Virus record (IMG/VR): IMGVR_UViG_3300043172_000336
Span: 1-58,377 of that record
Reading direction: 5' to 3' (one strand)
Length of the DNA: 58,377 nt
Source of the DNA: a virus
Position numbers and translations under genes: made by a program
The notes under the pieces: generated by a model
The model's database searches: none
Told to the model about the DNA's origin: nothing
What the model saw: only the letters and a program-made list of their open reading frames with translations
In this document: positions 31,193-42,100 of the stretch, in pieces
Layout of the letters: each line of letters starts with the position of its first letter
How positions within the stretch are numbered: position 1 is the first letter of the stretch

Positions 31193-31586
31193 TATTCCAC
31201 AAGCGGACCTGAACTTTGTTTCGGGTACGTTGTGGGAGCTGGACAGTGATGCGTTCCGTCGGCTGGTCATGACAGACCTAGCCAGTCAGGAGCATATCTG
31301 GATGCAGGATGCTTACCTGCACAACGGTGAGGTCACGGTAGCCGGTGAGACGTTCGCCCGCACACTGGAGTTCATCAACGGGTACGTCATCAGCCTGGAG
31401 GACACCGGCTCCCCGTACTCAGTCAGTATCGTGGGGTCGAACAACAACATCTTCGATATCGAGAATGGCATTATGAATCCAACACCCCTGGTCACTGTTC
31501 TCTCGAACAACTCCGCCGGTCTTATCGTCGGCTCCGGCGGTGGCGGTGGCGGAATCGGACGACACATTACAAACTTTATAAGCTAG
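31155..31586 (+). CDS. Tail-associated structural protein, Gly-rich C-terminus
   Basis: The 143 residues from ATG 31155 start A-L-T-I-D-P-A-S-K-V-I-S-I-P-Q-A-D-L. They contain F-I-N-G-Y-V-I-S-L-E-D and I-V-G-S-N-N-N-I-F-D-I-E-N-G-I, a motif set often found in small phage tail proteins. They end with N-N-S-A-G-L-I-V-G-S then a six-glycine run. A frame beginning at 31113 is unlikely because it lies inside the upstream gene. The function is probably structural, and the glycine run a flexible linker. Confidence 0.6.
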   Translation: MALTIDPASKVISIPQADLNFVSGTLWELDSDAFRRLVMTDLASQEHIWMQDAYLHNGEVTVAGETFARTLEFINGYVISLEDTGSPYSVSIVGSNNNIFDIENGIMNPTPLVTVLSNNSAGLIVGSGGGGGGIGRHITNFIS

Positions 31587-31594
31587 GAGTGGCT

Positions 31595-32137
31595 ATGATA
31601 GAACAGATCATCACTGGTATTTTGGAACGAGAGGGTGGCAGTAAGTATACGAACCGCCCTGCCGATCGAGGTGGCCCTACCAAGTGGGGCATCACACAAA
31701 AGAAATGGCGTGCGTTTACTGGACTCCCTATCAGTGAAGCCGACATGAAAGAGATCCTCGAAGAGGAGGCCCGTGCCTTTTACGAACTGATGTATATCAC
31801 CAAGCCTCGGTTCATCGAGATCCATAACCACCACCTCTGCGAGCTTGTCATAGATTGCGGGGTTAACCATGGAGTGAAGCAAGCAGCCAAGTGGATTCAG
31901 CTTGCAGCAGGTGTGAAGAAGGACGGAGTGATCGGCCCTATCTCCCTGGCAGCGATCAATGCCGTCGATCCCTTGCGCCTATTCACGGCTGTGCTGTCCA
32001 GCAGGATCAAGCTGTATGGTCGATTGGTGACTAAAAACCGTAGCCAGGCTGTGTTCGCAGCGGGCTGGAACAACCGTGCGGCGGGCTTCTTGGATGATGT
32101 GGTAGCCCGCATTGCCCAGGGCGAACAGCCAGTGTAA
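31595..32137 (+). CDS. Endolysin, GH108 family N-acetylmuramidase with PG-binding domain
   Basis: The 180-residue enzyme cleaves peptidoglycan glycan strands during lysis. The N-terminal GH108 signature is I-L-E-R-E-G-G (catalytic Glu expected in E-G-G, near residue 12), then D-R-G-G-P-T-K-W-G-I-T. The C-terminal half fits PG_binding_3: D-C-G-V-N-H-G, A-A-K-W-I-Q-L-A-A-G, V-K-K-D-G-V-I-G-P. ATG 31595 has AGGAG five bases upstream; an in-frame GTG at 31589 is less well spaced. No signal peptide is present, so export depends on the holin next door. Confidence 0.88.
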   Translation: MIEQIITGILEREGGSKYTNRPADRGGPTKWGITQKKWRAFTGLPISEADMKEILEEEARAFYELMYITKPRFIEIHNHHLCELVIDCGVNHGVKQAAKWIQLAAGVKKDGVIGPISLAAINAVDPLRLFTAVLSSRIKLYGRLVTKNRSQAVFAAGWNNRAAGFLDDVVARIAQGEQPV

Positions 32138-32168
32138 TATGGTGTAGACTTTTACTTGGGCCAAGCAG

Positions 32169-32537
32169 ATGAAGTTCACGAAAGAAGAGAGGCGGCGGCA
32201 TATCGTCAGTACGATGTCTACTTTCGCTGCTCTCTTTCCTCTCGCTATCGCTGCCTGGTTTCTTGTAAAGCCAGCTCTCGTGTCATCGATAAGTGGAGCG
32301 ATGGCGGCTGGGATTGACCAGAAGATTACGCTCGTAGCTGCACCACTCGTAGCTGGGATGGCAGCATTACTTCAGCAGAACATTAACGATCTGCGACGAG
32401 AAATTGGTAAACTTGAACATGAACAGCAATACGATCCACATGCATTTACTTCGGAACAAGCAGCAGAACTTATAACCTTACGAATTGACTTGGACGCACA
32501 GAGACGAGCGTTAAACGCGATGCGAGATACAGCATGA
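32169..32537 (+). CDS. Putative holin, two membrane spans
   Basis: Of 122 residues, about 14-36 (M-S-T-F-A-A-L-F-P-L-A-I-A-A-W-F-L-V) and about 54-68 (I-T-L-V-A-A-P-L-V-A-G-M-A-A-L-L) are hydrophobic. A charged helical cytoplasmic tail follows (N-D-L-R-R-E-I-G-K-L-E-H-E). The N-terminus is basic, M-K-F-T-K-E-E-R-R-R-H. The size, two spans and position 31 bases after the endolysin fit a class II-type holin that lets the muramidase reach the cell wall. It is coupled to the next gene by ATGA. Confidence 0.7.
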   Translation: MKFTKEERRRHIVSTMSTFAALFPLAIAAWFLVKPALVSSISGAMAAGIDQKITLVAAPLVAGMAALLQQNINDLRREIGKLEHEQQYDPHAFTSEQAAELITLRIDLDAQRRALNAMRDTA

Positions 32538-33085
32538 AATACTATGCATTTGAAACACTGGAAGTCGGCACTGCTGTCATTGGCCTTGAAAAGCTGGAAG
32601 ACATGCAGAGCGATCCAATTCTCACCGACCTCCATCGTGAACATTACGAAGAGACCGAGACACTTTATCTCGCCGAAGAATTTGATCCTGACTGGGGGCG
32701 CTACATACTCTCGGAAAAGGAAGGCCAGTTTGTTGTTTTCACCGCACGCATTTTTGGGAAGCTAGTTGGGTATCTCCAGTACTATATTTTCCGAGACATG
32801 CATACCAAAAGTATCTTCTCAGCTAGAGAGGATGCTTTCTTTATAACGAAATCCCAGAGAGGGCGAGAGATAGCTCCTTCGCTTTTAGGGTACGCCGAAC
32901 ACTGCTTGAAGCAACTCGGATGTTCACACGTTGGCATGACCAGCAAAGCCCCATGTGGTGGCCCGGACATCGGAAACTTTCTTGCTAAGAAAGGTTACAA
33001 GCCCGTCGCCACCTACTATCTAAAAGATTTAGATGCAGTAGAGGACGAGGACAATGTGTTGCAGCGGACCGCCACCAGCCCCTGA
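32534..33085 (+). CDS. GNAT-type acetyltransferase
   Basis: The 183 residues show the GNAT order. A strand V-V-F-T-A-R-I-F-G-K-L-V-G-Y-L-Q-Y-Y is motif D-like. Then F-F-I-T-K-S-Q-R-G-R-E-I-A-P-S-L-L-G-Y-A fits motif A, with Q-R-G-R-E-I as the acetyl-CoA pyrophosphate loop. L-G-C-S-H-V-G-M-T follows, and G-N-F-L-A-K-K-G-Y-K is the B region. Acetyl transfer to a protein or small molecule is expected; the target is unknown. Similar genes beside virion genes occur in other phages. It overlaps the following gene by 32 bases. Confidence 0.7.
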   Translation: MKYYAFETLEVGTAVIGLEKLEDMQSDPILTDLHREHYEETETLYLAEEFDPDWGRYILSEKEGQFVVFTARIFGKLVGYLQYYIFRDMHTKSIFSAREDAFFITKSQRGREIAPSLLGYAEHCLKQLGCSHVGMTSKAPCGGPDIGNFLAKKGYKPVATYYLKDLDAVEDEDNVLQRTATSP

Positions 33086-34085
33086 CATGAGCGCCATGGC
33101 TGGCGCGAGTGAAGAAGTCGCTCGCATCCAGCAGGAAGTCGCCATGGAGCAAGTCCAGTGGGCGAAAGACCAGGATGCAATGAACCGGGAGACCTTGAAC
33201 AGGGTCCTCGATATTCAGTTGCCTATGATGGAAGAGAATGCCCGAGCAGCGAAGATGGATCGCTCCCGGTACGAGAAACTATTCCAACCCCTCGAAGAAA
33301 ACCTGATCAATGAATTCCAAGACTTTGCCTCCCCCGAGCGTATCCTCCGGGAGCAGGGTAAAGCTATCGCCGATGTCAGCACGACATTCGATGCGTCCCG
33401 CCGCAATGCACTCCAGCGTTTGGAGAGCTACGGTGTTGATCCTTCCCAGACTCGTAACGCCGCTCTCGATGTAGACGTGCGTACGAAACAGGCCGCCGCC
33501 CAAGCTGCAGCCGCAAGTTCTTCTCGCTCCAACACTGAAGCTATTGGCCGATCACTCCGCGCCGAAGCGATTAACATCGGTCGCGGTATGCCTTCGCAGA
33601 TTGCTGGTGCATACGGTACCGCATTGCAGGCGGGTAACAGCGCGGTCGGCGGATCAACCTCTGTCACTAATGCTGGTACCGCAGCCAATGCCGGTGCCGC
33701 TCAGTACTTCGGCGGCGCGATGCAGGGCTACAACCAGTCCGCCAACATCACCAGCCAGGGGTTCGCAAATCAGATGGCGAGCTGGCAAGCTGGGTCTGAT
33801 CAGACGATGGGGATGATCAATGCGGGTGTTGGTATAGCTGGTGCTGCATCACCTGGTGTTGCTGATGGCGGAGCAATTCCGTCGGCGCTTCCTGTAGAAG
33901 GCCCCGGCAAGGTGGCAACTGGTATCGGTGACGGCTCTGGTATTGATGACGCTATACCTGCTCAGCTCTCCGATGGTGAGTTCGTCATACCCGCCGACGT
34001 GGTCCGAATGAAAGGCGAGGAGTTCTTCAACAAGCTCCTTGAGAAATACCATGTACCCGCCGAGCAGCAAAGGGCAGCAGCGTAA
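33054..34085 (+). CDS. Internal virion / DNA-ejection protein, 343 residues
   Basis: GAGGACGAGG precedes the ATG. The N-terminal half is an Ala/Gln/Glu-rich helical rod (A-R-I-Q-Q-E-V-A-M-E-Q-V-Q-W). The middle is Ala/Gly-rich, and the C-terminus carries V-A-D-G-G-A-I-P-S and I-P-A-Q-L-S-D-G-E-F-V-I-P-A-D-V-V. The latter is a motif widespread in internal proteins of podovirus-like phages. Such proteins leave the head ahead of DNA and help form a channel. It heads a TAATG-coupled set of three with rising size (343, 687, 2840 residues). Confidence 0.7.
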   Translation: MCCSGPPPAPDMSAMAGASEEVARIQQEVAMEQVQWAKDQDAMNRETLNRVLDIQLPMMEENARAAKMDRSRYEKLFQPLEENLINEFQDFASPERILREQGKAIADVSTTFDASRRNALQRLESYGVDPSQTRNAALDVDVRTKQAAAQAAAASSSRSNTEAIGRSLRAEAINIGRGMPSQIAGAYGTALQAGNSAVGGSTSVTNAGTAANAGAAQYFGGAMQGYNQSANITSQGFANQMASWQAGSDQTMGMINAGVGIAGAASPGVADGGAIPSALPVEGPGKVATGIGDGSGIDDAIPAQLSDGEFVIPADVVRMKGEEFFNKLLEKYHVPAEQQRAAA

Positions 34086-36148
34086 TGGCTTACGACGCAG
34101 CAAAATATGACATAGCCGGTAGCTTCTCACGGGGTCGTGAAGGCACACTGAAAGCTAAGCGTGCCCGGCAGCGGATTAAATCTGCTGATATAAAGATTAA
34201 GAACGAGTCGGATTCTTTGGAGTCTCGCCGCCGCACTCAGCAGCGAGACAGAGGCCGTAGCGGGATGCCTCCGCTGGAGTTTGAGAACTACGACACAGAC
34301 ATGCGAGGGCCAGTCAAACGGACTCTGGACTGGATCAAGGAGCGGTCGGCAAATAAAATTAGCCCTGATGCACCAGGCGAAGCTAATTCGACGCAGTATG
34401 CGGAGGAGTATAAGTTAGGCACTCGATATCAGATGGCCCAGACTGCGGCAAAGTCCAAAGAAGCGCAGATGCAGGGGCAAGAAGATGAGATGCTTGCCGA
34501 ACGTTATGCCACGGAAGAGTTTGAACAAGCCGAGATCCCGCAGTACGCGAATGGTGGTCGAGCTATCCCCTCAACTTCACCCAGCGTGAACAGCTACGCT
34601 GACGGTGGAGCGGTAGATGATGGCGGGCAACCAGTGCAGCATGAGGAGCATCGCCCAGGGGTGTTTACTGTTGGCGCTCAACGTGACGCCCCTCTTAATA
34701 GTGTCGTCCCGCAGATGGCTGACGGTGGGATACTGCAGATGGCTGGCGGTGGCGTGGTCGCATCAGAGAGAACACTCTCAGCAGCAGAACGACTCAACCA
34801 GTATGAAAAGGCCAAGAACGCTCCGAGGCCGAGCCAGGCTTTAAGCCCTCAACAGAATCTCGAAGCTCGTGGTGGCGTGCGCGGAAATGTATCGAAGGGC
34901 CGGGGCTTTCTGAACTCACGAGCAGCTCGCATACCTACTTCGGCAATAGGAAGGGGCCTGCGTCATGGCGCTCGTTTCGGCGTCGGTGCCCTTGCCTATG
35001 GCGCTGCTGAGACTGCTGTAGAGTCATACGGCACTGGCACTGATGAGTACCGTGAACGATATGGAATTCCAGAGTCACCGAACGATGGGTGGCGTCGTAC
35101 TGTTGACGATCTCGCTGTCCGTGGCAAAGGGTTCCTGGAAGACTTCGGTAATAAAATAACAGGTGGCGTGGCCGGTGACATCGGATCAGGCATGAACGCC
35201 CCCGACACTGCTATACCTCCTGAACTCCCATCGTCTGTACCACCGGTCAGCGAGGATGAAAAAGTCGGGCAGGACGCAAAGGGTGACGCCGAGCGTATGG
35301 CCGCTGAAGCGGAAGCTGCTAACAAGCCGCCGGGCGAGATTGATTTCTCGAAGGTTGACTTTAAGTCAGGTGACTTCCCCTCTATGACAGTTAAGGATTG
35401 GACTGCGTACCGCTATGCCACAGTTGCTGATCTTGTTGGTATGGGTGTCGGCTATGAAGACGCGCATGACCAGGTATCGAATACGCAGCAGAAGGAATTC
35501 CTTAACTACCTGAAGCAGGGACAGATGCATCTCGAAGTAGGTAATGCTCCCGCCGCTGCCGGTGCCCTACGTATGGCGTTCCAGCATTTCCCCAATGGTT
35601 CTGATGTAAAAATTGGAGTCCACCAAGACCCGAACACGGGCCAGCCTATTCTTCTGGGTATGGGTATGAATGATGAGACAGGTGAACCCGTCGGTCAGCC
35701 ACAATTTATGGATGCTCAGAAGCTCGGCATGATGATCGATAACTTTGGTAACCCTGCCTCGTTCCGTATGTGGACGAAGGATCGTGACGACAATACCTTC
35801 CGCGATAAAGGGCAGAAGATTGAGCAGCAGAGGGCTGATCAAATGGGGCGGTACCAGGAGAAAATGGGTACAGCTGCCCTTGGTCGAGCGTCAGCCGCGA
35901 TACAAGCCGCTGCGAATTCACTCGATGGTATTGAGGATGTCGCAGAGGCCACGAAACGAATTCGTGAAGAACTTTCAATCTCTGGTATTGAATATGATGA
36001 CCAGGTCAAGTTGCTGAGTATAATGGGTCAGATTAAACAGAACGACCCCGGTCTGATCTACCCTGAAATCTACCAACTGGTAGTAAGTCAGTACAAAGCT
36101 GACCCTGAACAACTTGATGAGATGCTTGATTCAATTGGGATACGCTAA
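34085..36148 (+). CDS. Internal virion protein, 687 residues, with A-D-G-G motifs
   Basis: The N-terminus is basic and helical (K-A-K-R-A-R-Q-R-I-K-S-A-D-I-K-I-K). Around 150-225 are four motifs Y-A-N-G-G-R-A-I-P, Y-A-D-G-G-A-V, M-A-D-G-G-I-L and M-A-G-G-G-V-V. The C-terminal third is helical (A-S-A-A-I-Q-A-A-A-N-S-L-D-G-I-E-D-V) and resembles internal proteins of podoviruses. It starts on the TAATG of the gene before and ends on the TAATG of the giant gene, so the three are probably made in fixed order and packed together in the head. Confidence 0.65.
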   Translation: MAYDAAKYDIAGSFSRGREGTLKAKRARQRIKSADIKIKNESDSLESRRRTQQRDRGRSGMPPLEFENYDTDMRGPVKRTLDWIKERSANKISPDAPGEANSTQYAEEYKLGTRYQMAQTAAKSKEAQMQGQEDEMLAERYATEEFEQAEIPQYANGGRAIPSTSPSVNSYADGGAVDDGGQPVQHEEHRPGVFTVGAQRDAPLNSVVPQMADGGILQMAGGGVVASERTLSAAERLNQYEKAKNAPRPSQALSPQQNLEARGGVRGNVSKGRGFLNSRAARIPTSAIGRGLRHGARFGVGALAYGAAETAVESYGTGTDEYRERYGIPESPNDGWRRTVDDLAVRGKGFLEDFGNKITGGVAGDIGSGMNAPDTAIPPELPSSVPPVSEDEKVGQDAKGDAERMAAEAEAANKPPGEIDFSKVDFKSGDFPSMTVKDWTAYRYATVADLVGMGVGYEDAHDQVSNTQQKEFLNYLKQGQMHLEVGNAPAAAGALRMAFQHFPNGSDVKIGVHQDPNTGQPILLGMGMNDETGEPVGQPQFMDAQKLGMMIDNFGNPASFRMWTKDRDDNTFRDKGQKIEQQRADQMGRYQEKMGTAALGRASAAIQAAANSLDGIEDVAEATKRIREELSISGIEYDDQVKLLSIMGQIKQNDPGLIYPEIYQLVVSQYKADPEQLDEMLDSIGIR

Positions 36149-39100
36149 TGCCCTCCTTCAAAGAGACATTTGGGGAGCCATTAACGTACGATCCGGTTGA
36201 TCCAAACAACGACACTCCACCTTCCCCCCGTCTGAAAGCAAAATCCTTTCGTGAGGTGTTCAGTCCCGGTGCCGATCCCGGTGCCGGTGCCGACCCGCCA
36301 CCCGACACGTTCGGGACTAAGAGTTTCGGGGAAGTTTTTCGTGGCCGGGCACGCCTCAACCCACAGCCTAAAGATGAGCCTAGTTTCGCAGGCGACATCG
36401 CTCGTGACCTCTTCTCCGGTGTAGTGCAGACAGGTGAGCTTGCCCTTGGCGGAATAGAATATGCAGCGCGACAGGCAGCAGGGGAAGAAGGTACCTTCGG
36501 CCAGTACATCATCGGCCAGGCGGTGGACCCACTGTCTGCTGCTCGTCGTGCAACAGGTGAATACGCCCAGCAGATCGTAGGCTCTATGTCACAGGAGTCA
36601 GAAGATCTGATCACTCGTGAGTGGACCACCCTGGACCCGGAGAGATCTGTATGGACTCAGGGGGTCGGTGGTGTCACCAAAGCAGTCCTGCTTAAAATGG
36701 CGCAGGCATTACCAGCCACGATAATCACGATGCTGCCAGCTGTCAGGTTATTCAAAGCCGGTATGACACCTGGTGCTATGGCCTACCTCGGTGCATCAGA
36801 AGGTGCGCTCTCTATGGGCGGCATTGCCGCTGGCCTGGCCCAAGAGATTGAGGGCATGACCCATCAGGAGTTACTGAATGAGTCCCCGGTTTACCAAGAG
36901 TTTATAAGCGGAGGGCTTAGCGAAGATGATGCACGTAGCCAATTGATTACCGCTGCCCAAGGTGCGGCACCGCTGATCGGCGGCATACTTGTAGGGTCTA
37001 TCGCTGCCACCGCTGGTAAATGGCTGGAGCCAATCATCGTCGGAAAGGGAGCGAAACTGGCTGGCCGGTTCGGTCGTGGCACAGCTGTTGAGGCCGCACA
37101 GGAATCCCCTCAGTCGGGTGTTGAACAGTTCATGCAGAACGTTGCCGCCCAGGTCTTCGACGCCGACAGGCAGCTCAGCGAGGGCGTAGCAGAGGCCATG
37201 ATCGAGGGCGGCATCATCGGTGGCTTGACCGGCGGTGTCTTCACGGGCGTGATGGGGGCCAGGCCACAGCAACCGGCTGGGCAGGCCCCTGAACAAGCCC
37301 CGGACCCCACTGAAGACTTCCCGGAGGCTGAACCCACTGACCTTAGTGCGGCCCTGGTTCCAGTAGACCAGCCGCTGGGCCAGATGGACCTTCCACTCAC
37401 ACGTAGGGAACGTGGATTTCCACGCGCCCCTATCCCCCCTGGTCAGCAGCCTGGACCTGACCCAACGGACTACAGTCCTGACCTGGGTCCACTTGGCGGT
37501 GCCCAGGACAAACTGTTCGGCACCCAGCCTAGTGGTGCCCAAGATCCCCGACAAGGTGACCTGTTCGACCCGGTAGCAGCTGGCGACACCACTGCGGAAC
37601 CTCTGAGGGACATCGAGGCCCAGATCCTGGAGATGCAACGCCCGGAGAGCGGCAAGGACGCCGTGTTCTTATCCTCTGCGAGCATTGAACATCTTCAGAG
37701 GTCTGGTGACCTCGAAGCGTTTTTGGATAGCGGTGTAGCCCTCACCAATTTCGATGGGGCGGGCGGTGTACTGTTAGCAAAGGACAGACAGGCAGCGGTG
37801 GGGTTCACTGAAGATCGGAATACCGGTGGTGATGTGGAGCGGATCATTGGCCTTGCTACTGGAGATGGTGTTGGGAAACCCATGTCACGGGTAGGCTCCG
37901 CGTTTGCAACCACGGTTGTACAACGCCGTGACGAAGCTGGGAACATTGTTCAGGAACGAGTCGTCGCCGACGAGGAGGAGGCTCTCCTTATTGAAGCTCA
38001 GTGGGAGCAGAAGTATCCCAACTTTGACATTATGATCAGGACCGCCGACGCCGTGCAGATGCGCCGGGCCGAGCGCGTACAACACGAAGATGCACAGGCT
38101 CAGGCCGTGGTTGCTGAGCAAGAATTGCAACGGCAGCTTGCGGAGGAGCGGGCCGACACTGAGCAAGAGTTCGATGTCGCTACCAGATTCCTTGACGAGG
38201 ATACCCGTACCCGAACAGCCGGTGCCCAGACTCCTACCCGAGCCGCTGCCCGACTGGTCGGCGAGGCCACTCGTCAGTCAGGTGAGCGACAGCGTATCGG
38301 TGGGTTCTACCCGCCCGAGGTTCTGGAATTCCAAAGCCCGACCGCTGGAAAGAATTACGACAAAGCGTTTACCGAACTGGTGGACCAAGAGATTACTATC
38401 AAGCAGGAAGAACTTGCTCGGGAAGACTGGCCCCGTGGTGTGCGCCCCAAACATTTGAAGGGTGGCACCGGCCAGGTTACGAAGCGTCTCTCCAAAGCTG
38501 GAGACAAAGCACGCAGTCGTCGGACTGCCCTGCTCCATGAGCTGGGTAAGATCCGTGCGAAGGCCAAGCCTATACGTAGGAAAGCAGCAAACATTATTGA
38601 GGCTGCTCGGGAGCTGTCACCTGAAACTGTTGAAGGCGCAGCCCGTGGTACTCCAGCTACGAAAGAACGTGAGGATACACCGGCAGCGGCAGCGATTCCT
38701 AACACGCAAATGCTGGGGAATCTAACTGACTCAAAAATAGATGTGCTTACCGGTGCAGAGCTTGCGAGAGTTTTCAAGCAGGCTGCCACCTGGATGGCTG
38801 GTCGTTGGATCGCACTACAGTTGGAGTACGAAGGCGGTCCGAAAACTCTGGAAAATATTCCCGAAGGTGCCGAGCTGCTGGCGATCAGTGTCCCCGTGAT
38901 GAAGACCAAGCAAGAGCTTTGGGTAATAGAGAGCGTTAAGAAAGGATCGCCACCGGAAGGCATGAAAGGTCCTTGGGTTGATTACGTGGTACGGCAAGGG
39001 GAGAAAGACCTAACGAAATACGTAAAGGAAGGGATGACAAAAGAAGAAATTAAGGAAGCGACTGCGAGAGATCTAAAGGAAAACACGAGTGTTGGTAAGC

Positions 39101-42100
39101 GGCGGGGTACTGTTAAGGCTACCCGTGCCTGGCTCACAGACGAAGGCAAGAAATCAAAGTGGTCGATCGTCTATAAGAATAACAAGATCAAAAATATAAA
39201 CACGAAGGGCATAGAGGAAGGGCTGACTATTGATCGGCTCTCGCAAGGCTACTCTACTAAGGCTGCCCAACGTAAATTGATCCGCCGGGTCAAGGCGTTG
39301 ATTGTTTCCGGGCGGCACGGCGGTTGGACTAAGTCGCCGGAAATATCTGCAAGTATTAAACAACGCCAGATGAAAGCAGAGGTAGATCCGGGGGTCCTCC
39401 GTCGTAGTGGGGCGTTCGATGTTACGGTTCTTGGGCATGAGGTCTTCAAGCAAGATGAGTCAACGCCCGATCGTCTGAAACGTATTGCATTATCTAAGAG
39501 GCTACGCGCTAACCTAGATAAAACGATCCGTCGTGCTGCCAAGCACATGAGTAAGATGAACTCCGGTAAGTTTGCTGACCTGATCAATGAGCGAGATGAC
39601 GGTAGCCTTACTGACGCAGCACGCGACATGATCCACGGCAAGGCGTACTTCCGTGTCATTGCTGAGTTCGCCACATCGCTGGTTCGATCTAAGAACTCGA
39701 ACAAAGATGTAAACGAGCAGATGGATAAGGTCGATCAATTTCTAAAGAAAGCAATCGGCCTGCCAGCGAAAGACTTCGCTCGGGTATTAGGTAGGTTGCT
39801 ACGGGCAGAGTCACAGACACAAGTCCGTAACATAGAGGGGTTCTCTGATGCCACGAAATCGACCCTCGCTAATCCGGCCCAGCGTGAAAAGAAAAACGCT
39901 GAAGCTACTGCTCGGTTGCTAGCTGCAATCGCACAGGCAAATCGGATGGAGCATTTTTGGAAGACGAACAGCTACTACAATAATATCGTTGCCCCCCTCG
40001 TGCATAAGTTTGCTAACTCTACAGCCAGTGATGGCTGGCCGAGCTACCAACCGACCGAGGAAGAACTGCAGCAGGTGCAGTGGGTAATGAAGGGATGGGA
40101 TATCCCTCGACTTCGAAAGGAGATGTATACACCGATCCGTAATTTCTTCAAAACCGCTGGGCTTGAATTTACCCCCAGAAAGAAAGACGGCACCGGAGGG
40201 GAGTTGATCATCCCTTACAACGAGGAAGGGAAGTACGACTACTCTCCTTCAAACTTCGCGTTGGAAAGTAAATTCAAGAAACGGTTTGGTAGTGCAGAAG
40301 ACACCAGGTGGGGTGGTATCTGGGACGACGTTGCTCGTCAGACCTACGACCCCCAGGCTGCCGAAGATGCTCGTGAAGACGCGATGAAGGCAGCAGACAC
40401 CAGGTCTGAGCTGGCGACGTTCACCCGACACGCCCAAGCCAATCGAATCATCGAGGAGTTCCGAACGTTTATCTCGAACCCGAAGACAACTATCCCTGGC
40501 ATGATACGTGCCGAGGAGCGCCTGATCCGTGTGTTCAAAGAGCTACGCATGTGGCGTGACACCCCCAGTCCCAAGATGGGACGTATCATGTTTGGTACAC
40601 CCCGCACTCATCGTATCGTTGGCCCTCGTCTTGCGGCGAAGGAGATACGTAAGGACGAAGCTCGGAAACTATTGCTTGCGTCAGTGAAGACTCAGCCCCT
40701 GCCTAAAGCCTGGCGGAAGAACGAAGCTGTCGCCAACGCTGCCCGAGAACAGGTCCGTGCCGAGACGGAGTCGTTCATGCAGGCTACTGATCCGGGGCCA
40801 AGCATCGGCCAGTTCCGTCAGACAGCAGCGATGCTCACTAATAAGCTGGACGATATAACCAACCCGATCAAGATGAATGAGCTTCTGGACATGATCGTTG
40901 CTGGTATTCCAGAGTCACATATGTACCACACCCTGGCGAATCGTATCCGTGCCCTGAATCTCGATGACGTTCTTGTGTCATGGGACTGGCGGAGCCAGAT
41001 CGAAGACCCGCACACAATGGGCCTCTCAAAGTGGGAAGAAGATCCGGCCAATGCCAATGGACAGCTGCGGTATATCCTGCTTAATAAACGAGGTCTCAGT
41101 AAGACACTACACAGACGTGAGCCTCAAGCCAGGCTGCTGCATACCCTCATGCATGAGGCGACACACATGGCGGTGAACGGTGCCATGGATAGAAACCTGG
41201 CAGTGCGAACAATGATGAGGCAGCTTAAGAGGCAAGCACTGGAGCAGTGGGCTACTAACCCAGCAGAACAGGGGAGAGACGTACCCTATGGGTTGAATGC
41301 TTTAGCGGTAGATGAGTTTGTGACCGAAGCATTTTCGAACCCTCAGTTCCAGCAGTTCCTGAAACGTACGAAGATACAGGGTGAAGCACAGACCTTCTGG
41401 CAGAAGATGTTGAATTTTGTTAGGCAGCTACTGGGCCTGCCAGCTAATGACGTACGCGCTACGAACGCACTCGAAGCGATCATGCAAACAACCGACATGC
41501 TATTCACGGGCGAGGTCCGTGACCTCACTGGCAAAGGTACGATGCAAGCGAACCTGGATGTCATGGACTCTGCTCTGAAACCCATCGCTCAGAGTGTCAT
41601 CGGTGACATCGGTAATTCTATGCAGGCAATGCAGTCGGGGTGGGACAAGGCTAAGAAGCTGCGCCTCCGTGCGCCGCTGCACCTCATGTCGATGCGTCAG
41701 ATCCACTACGAGTTCAGACGGTTCTTTAATGATGCCGAGGGTAAAAACCCACTGGACAGGTACAAGGAAGCATGGGAACGCCGCGACTCTGAGAACTCGA
41801 AGCTCATGCATGTCGGTGAGCTACTGTCTACTGTGTGGACAGGACTAACTGAGAGAGGTGGCGTAGCCAATGCCCTTGAGTTTTCAAAGGTGGCTACTGA
41901 AGCGTCACTCTATATGATGCACCCGAATCTCCCACTGGACCACGAGAAAAACGAACACATCACATCGAAGGAACAACACGCCAAGCACGCTGAGTTGGCT
42001 AGACGTTTTAACGCTATGTCGTCAGGCTGGCAGAGTTTGTGGAAGCAGGTGCAGAAGTACTACGCTAACGCCATTGCTGATGAGACTTCGCTCATCATGA

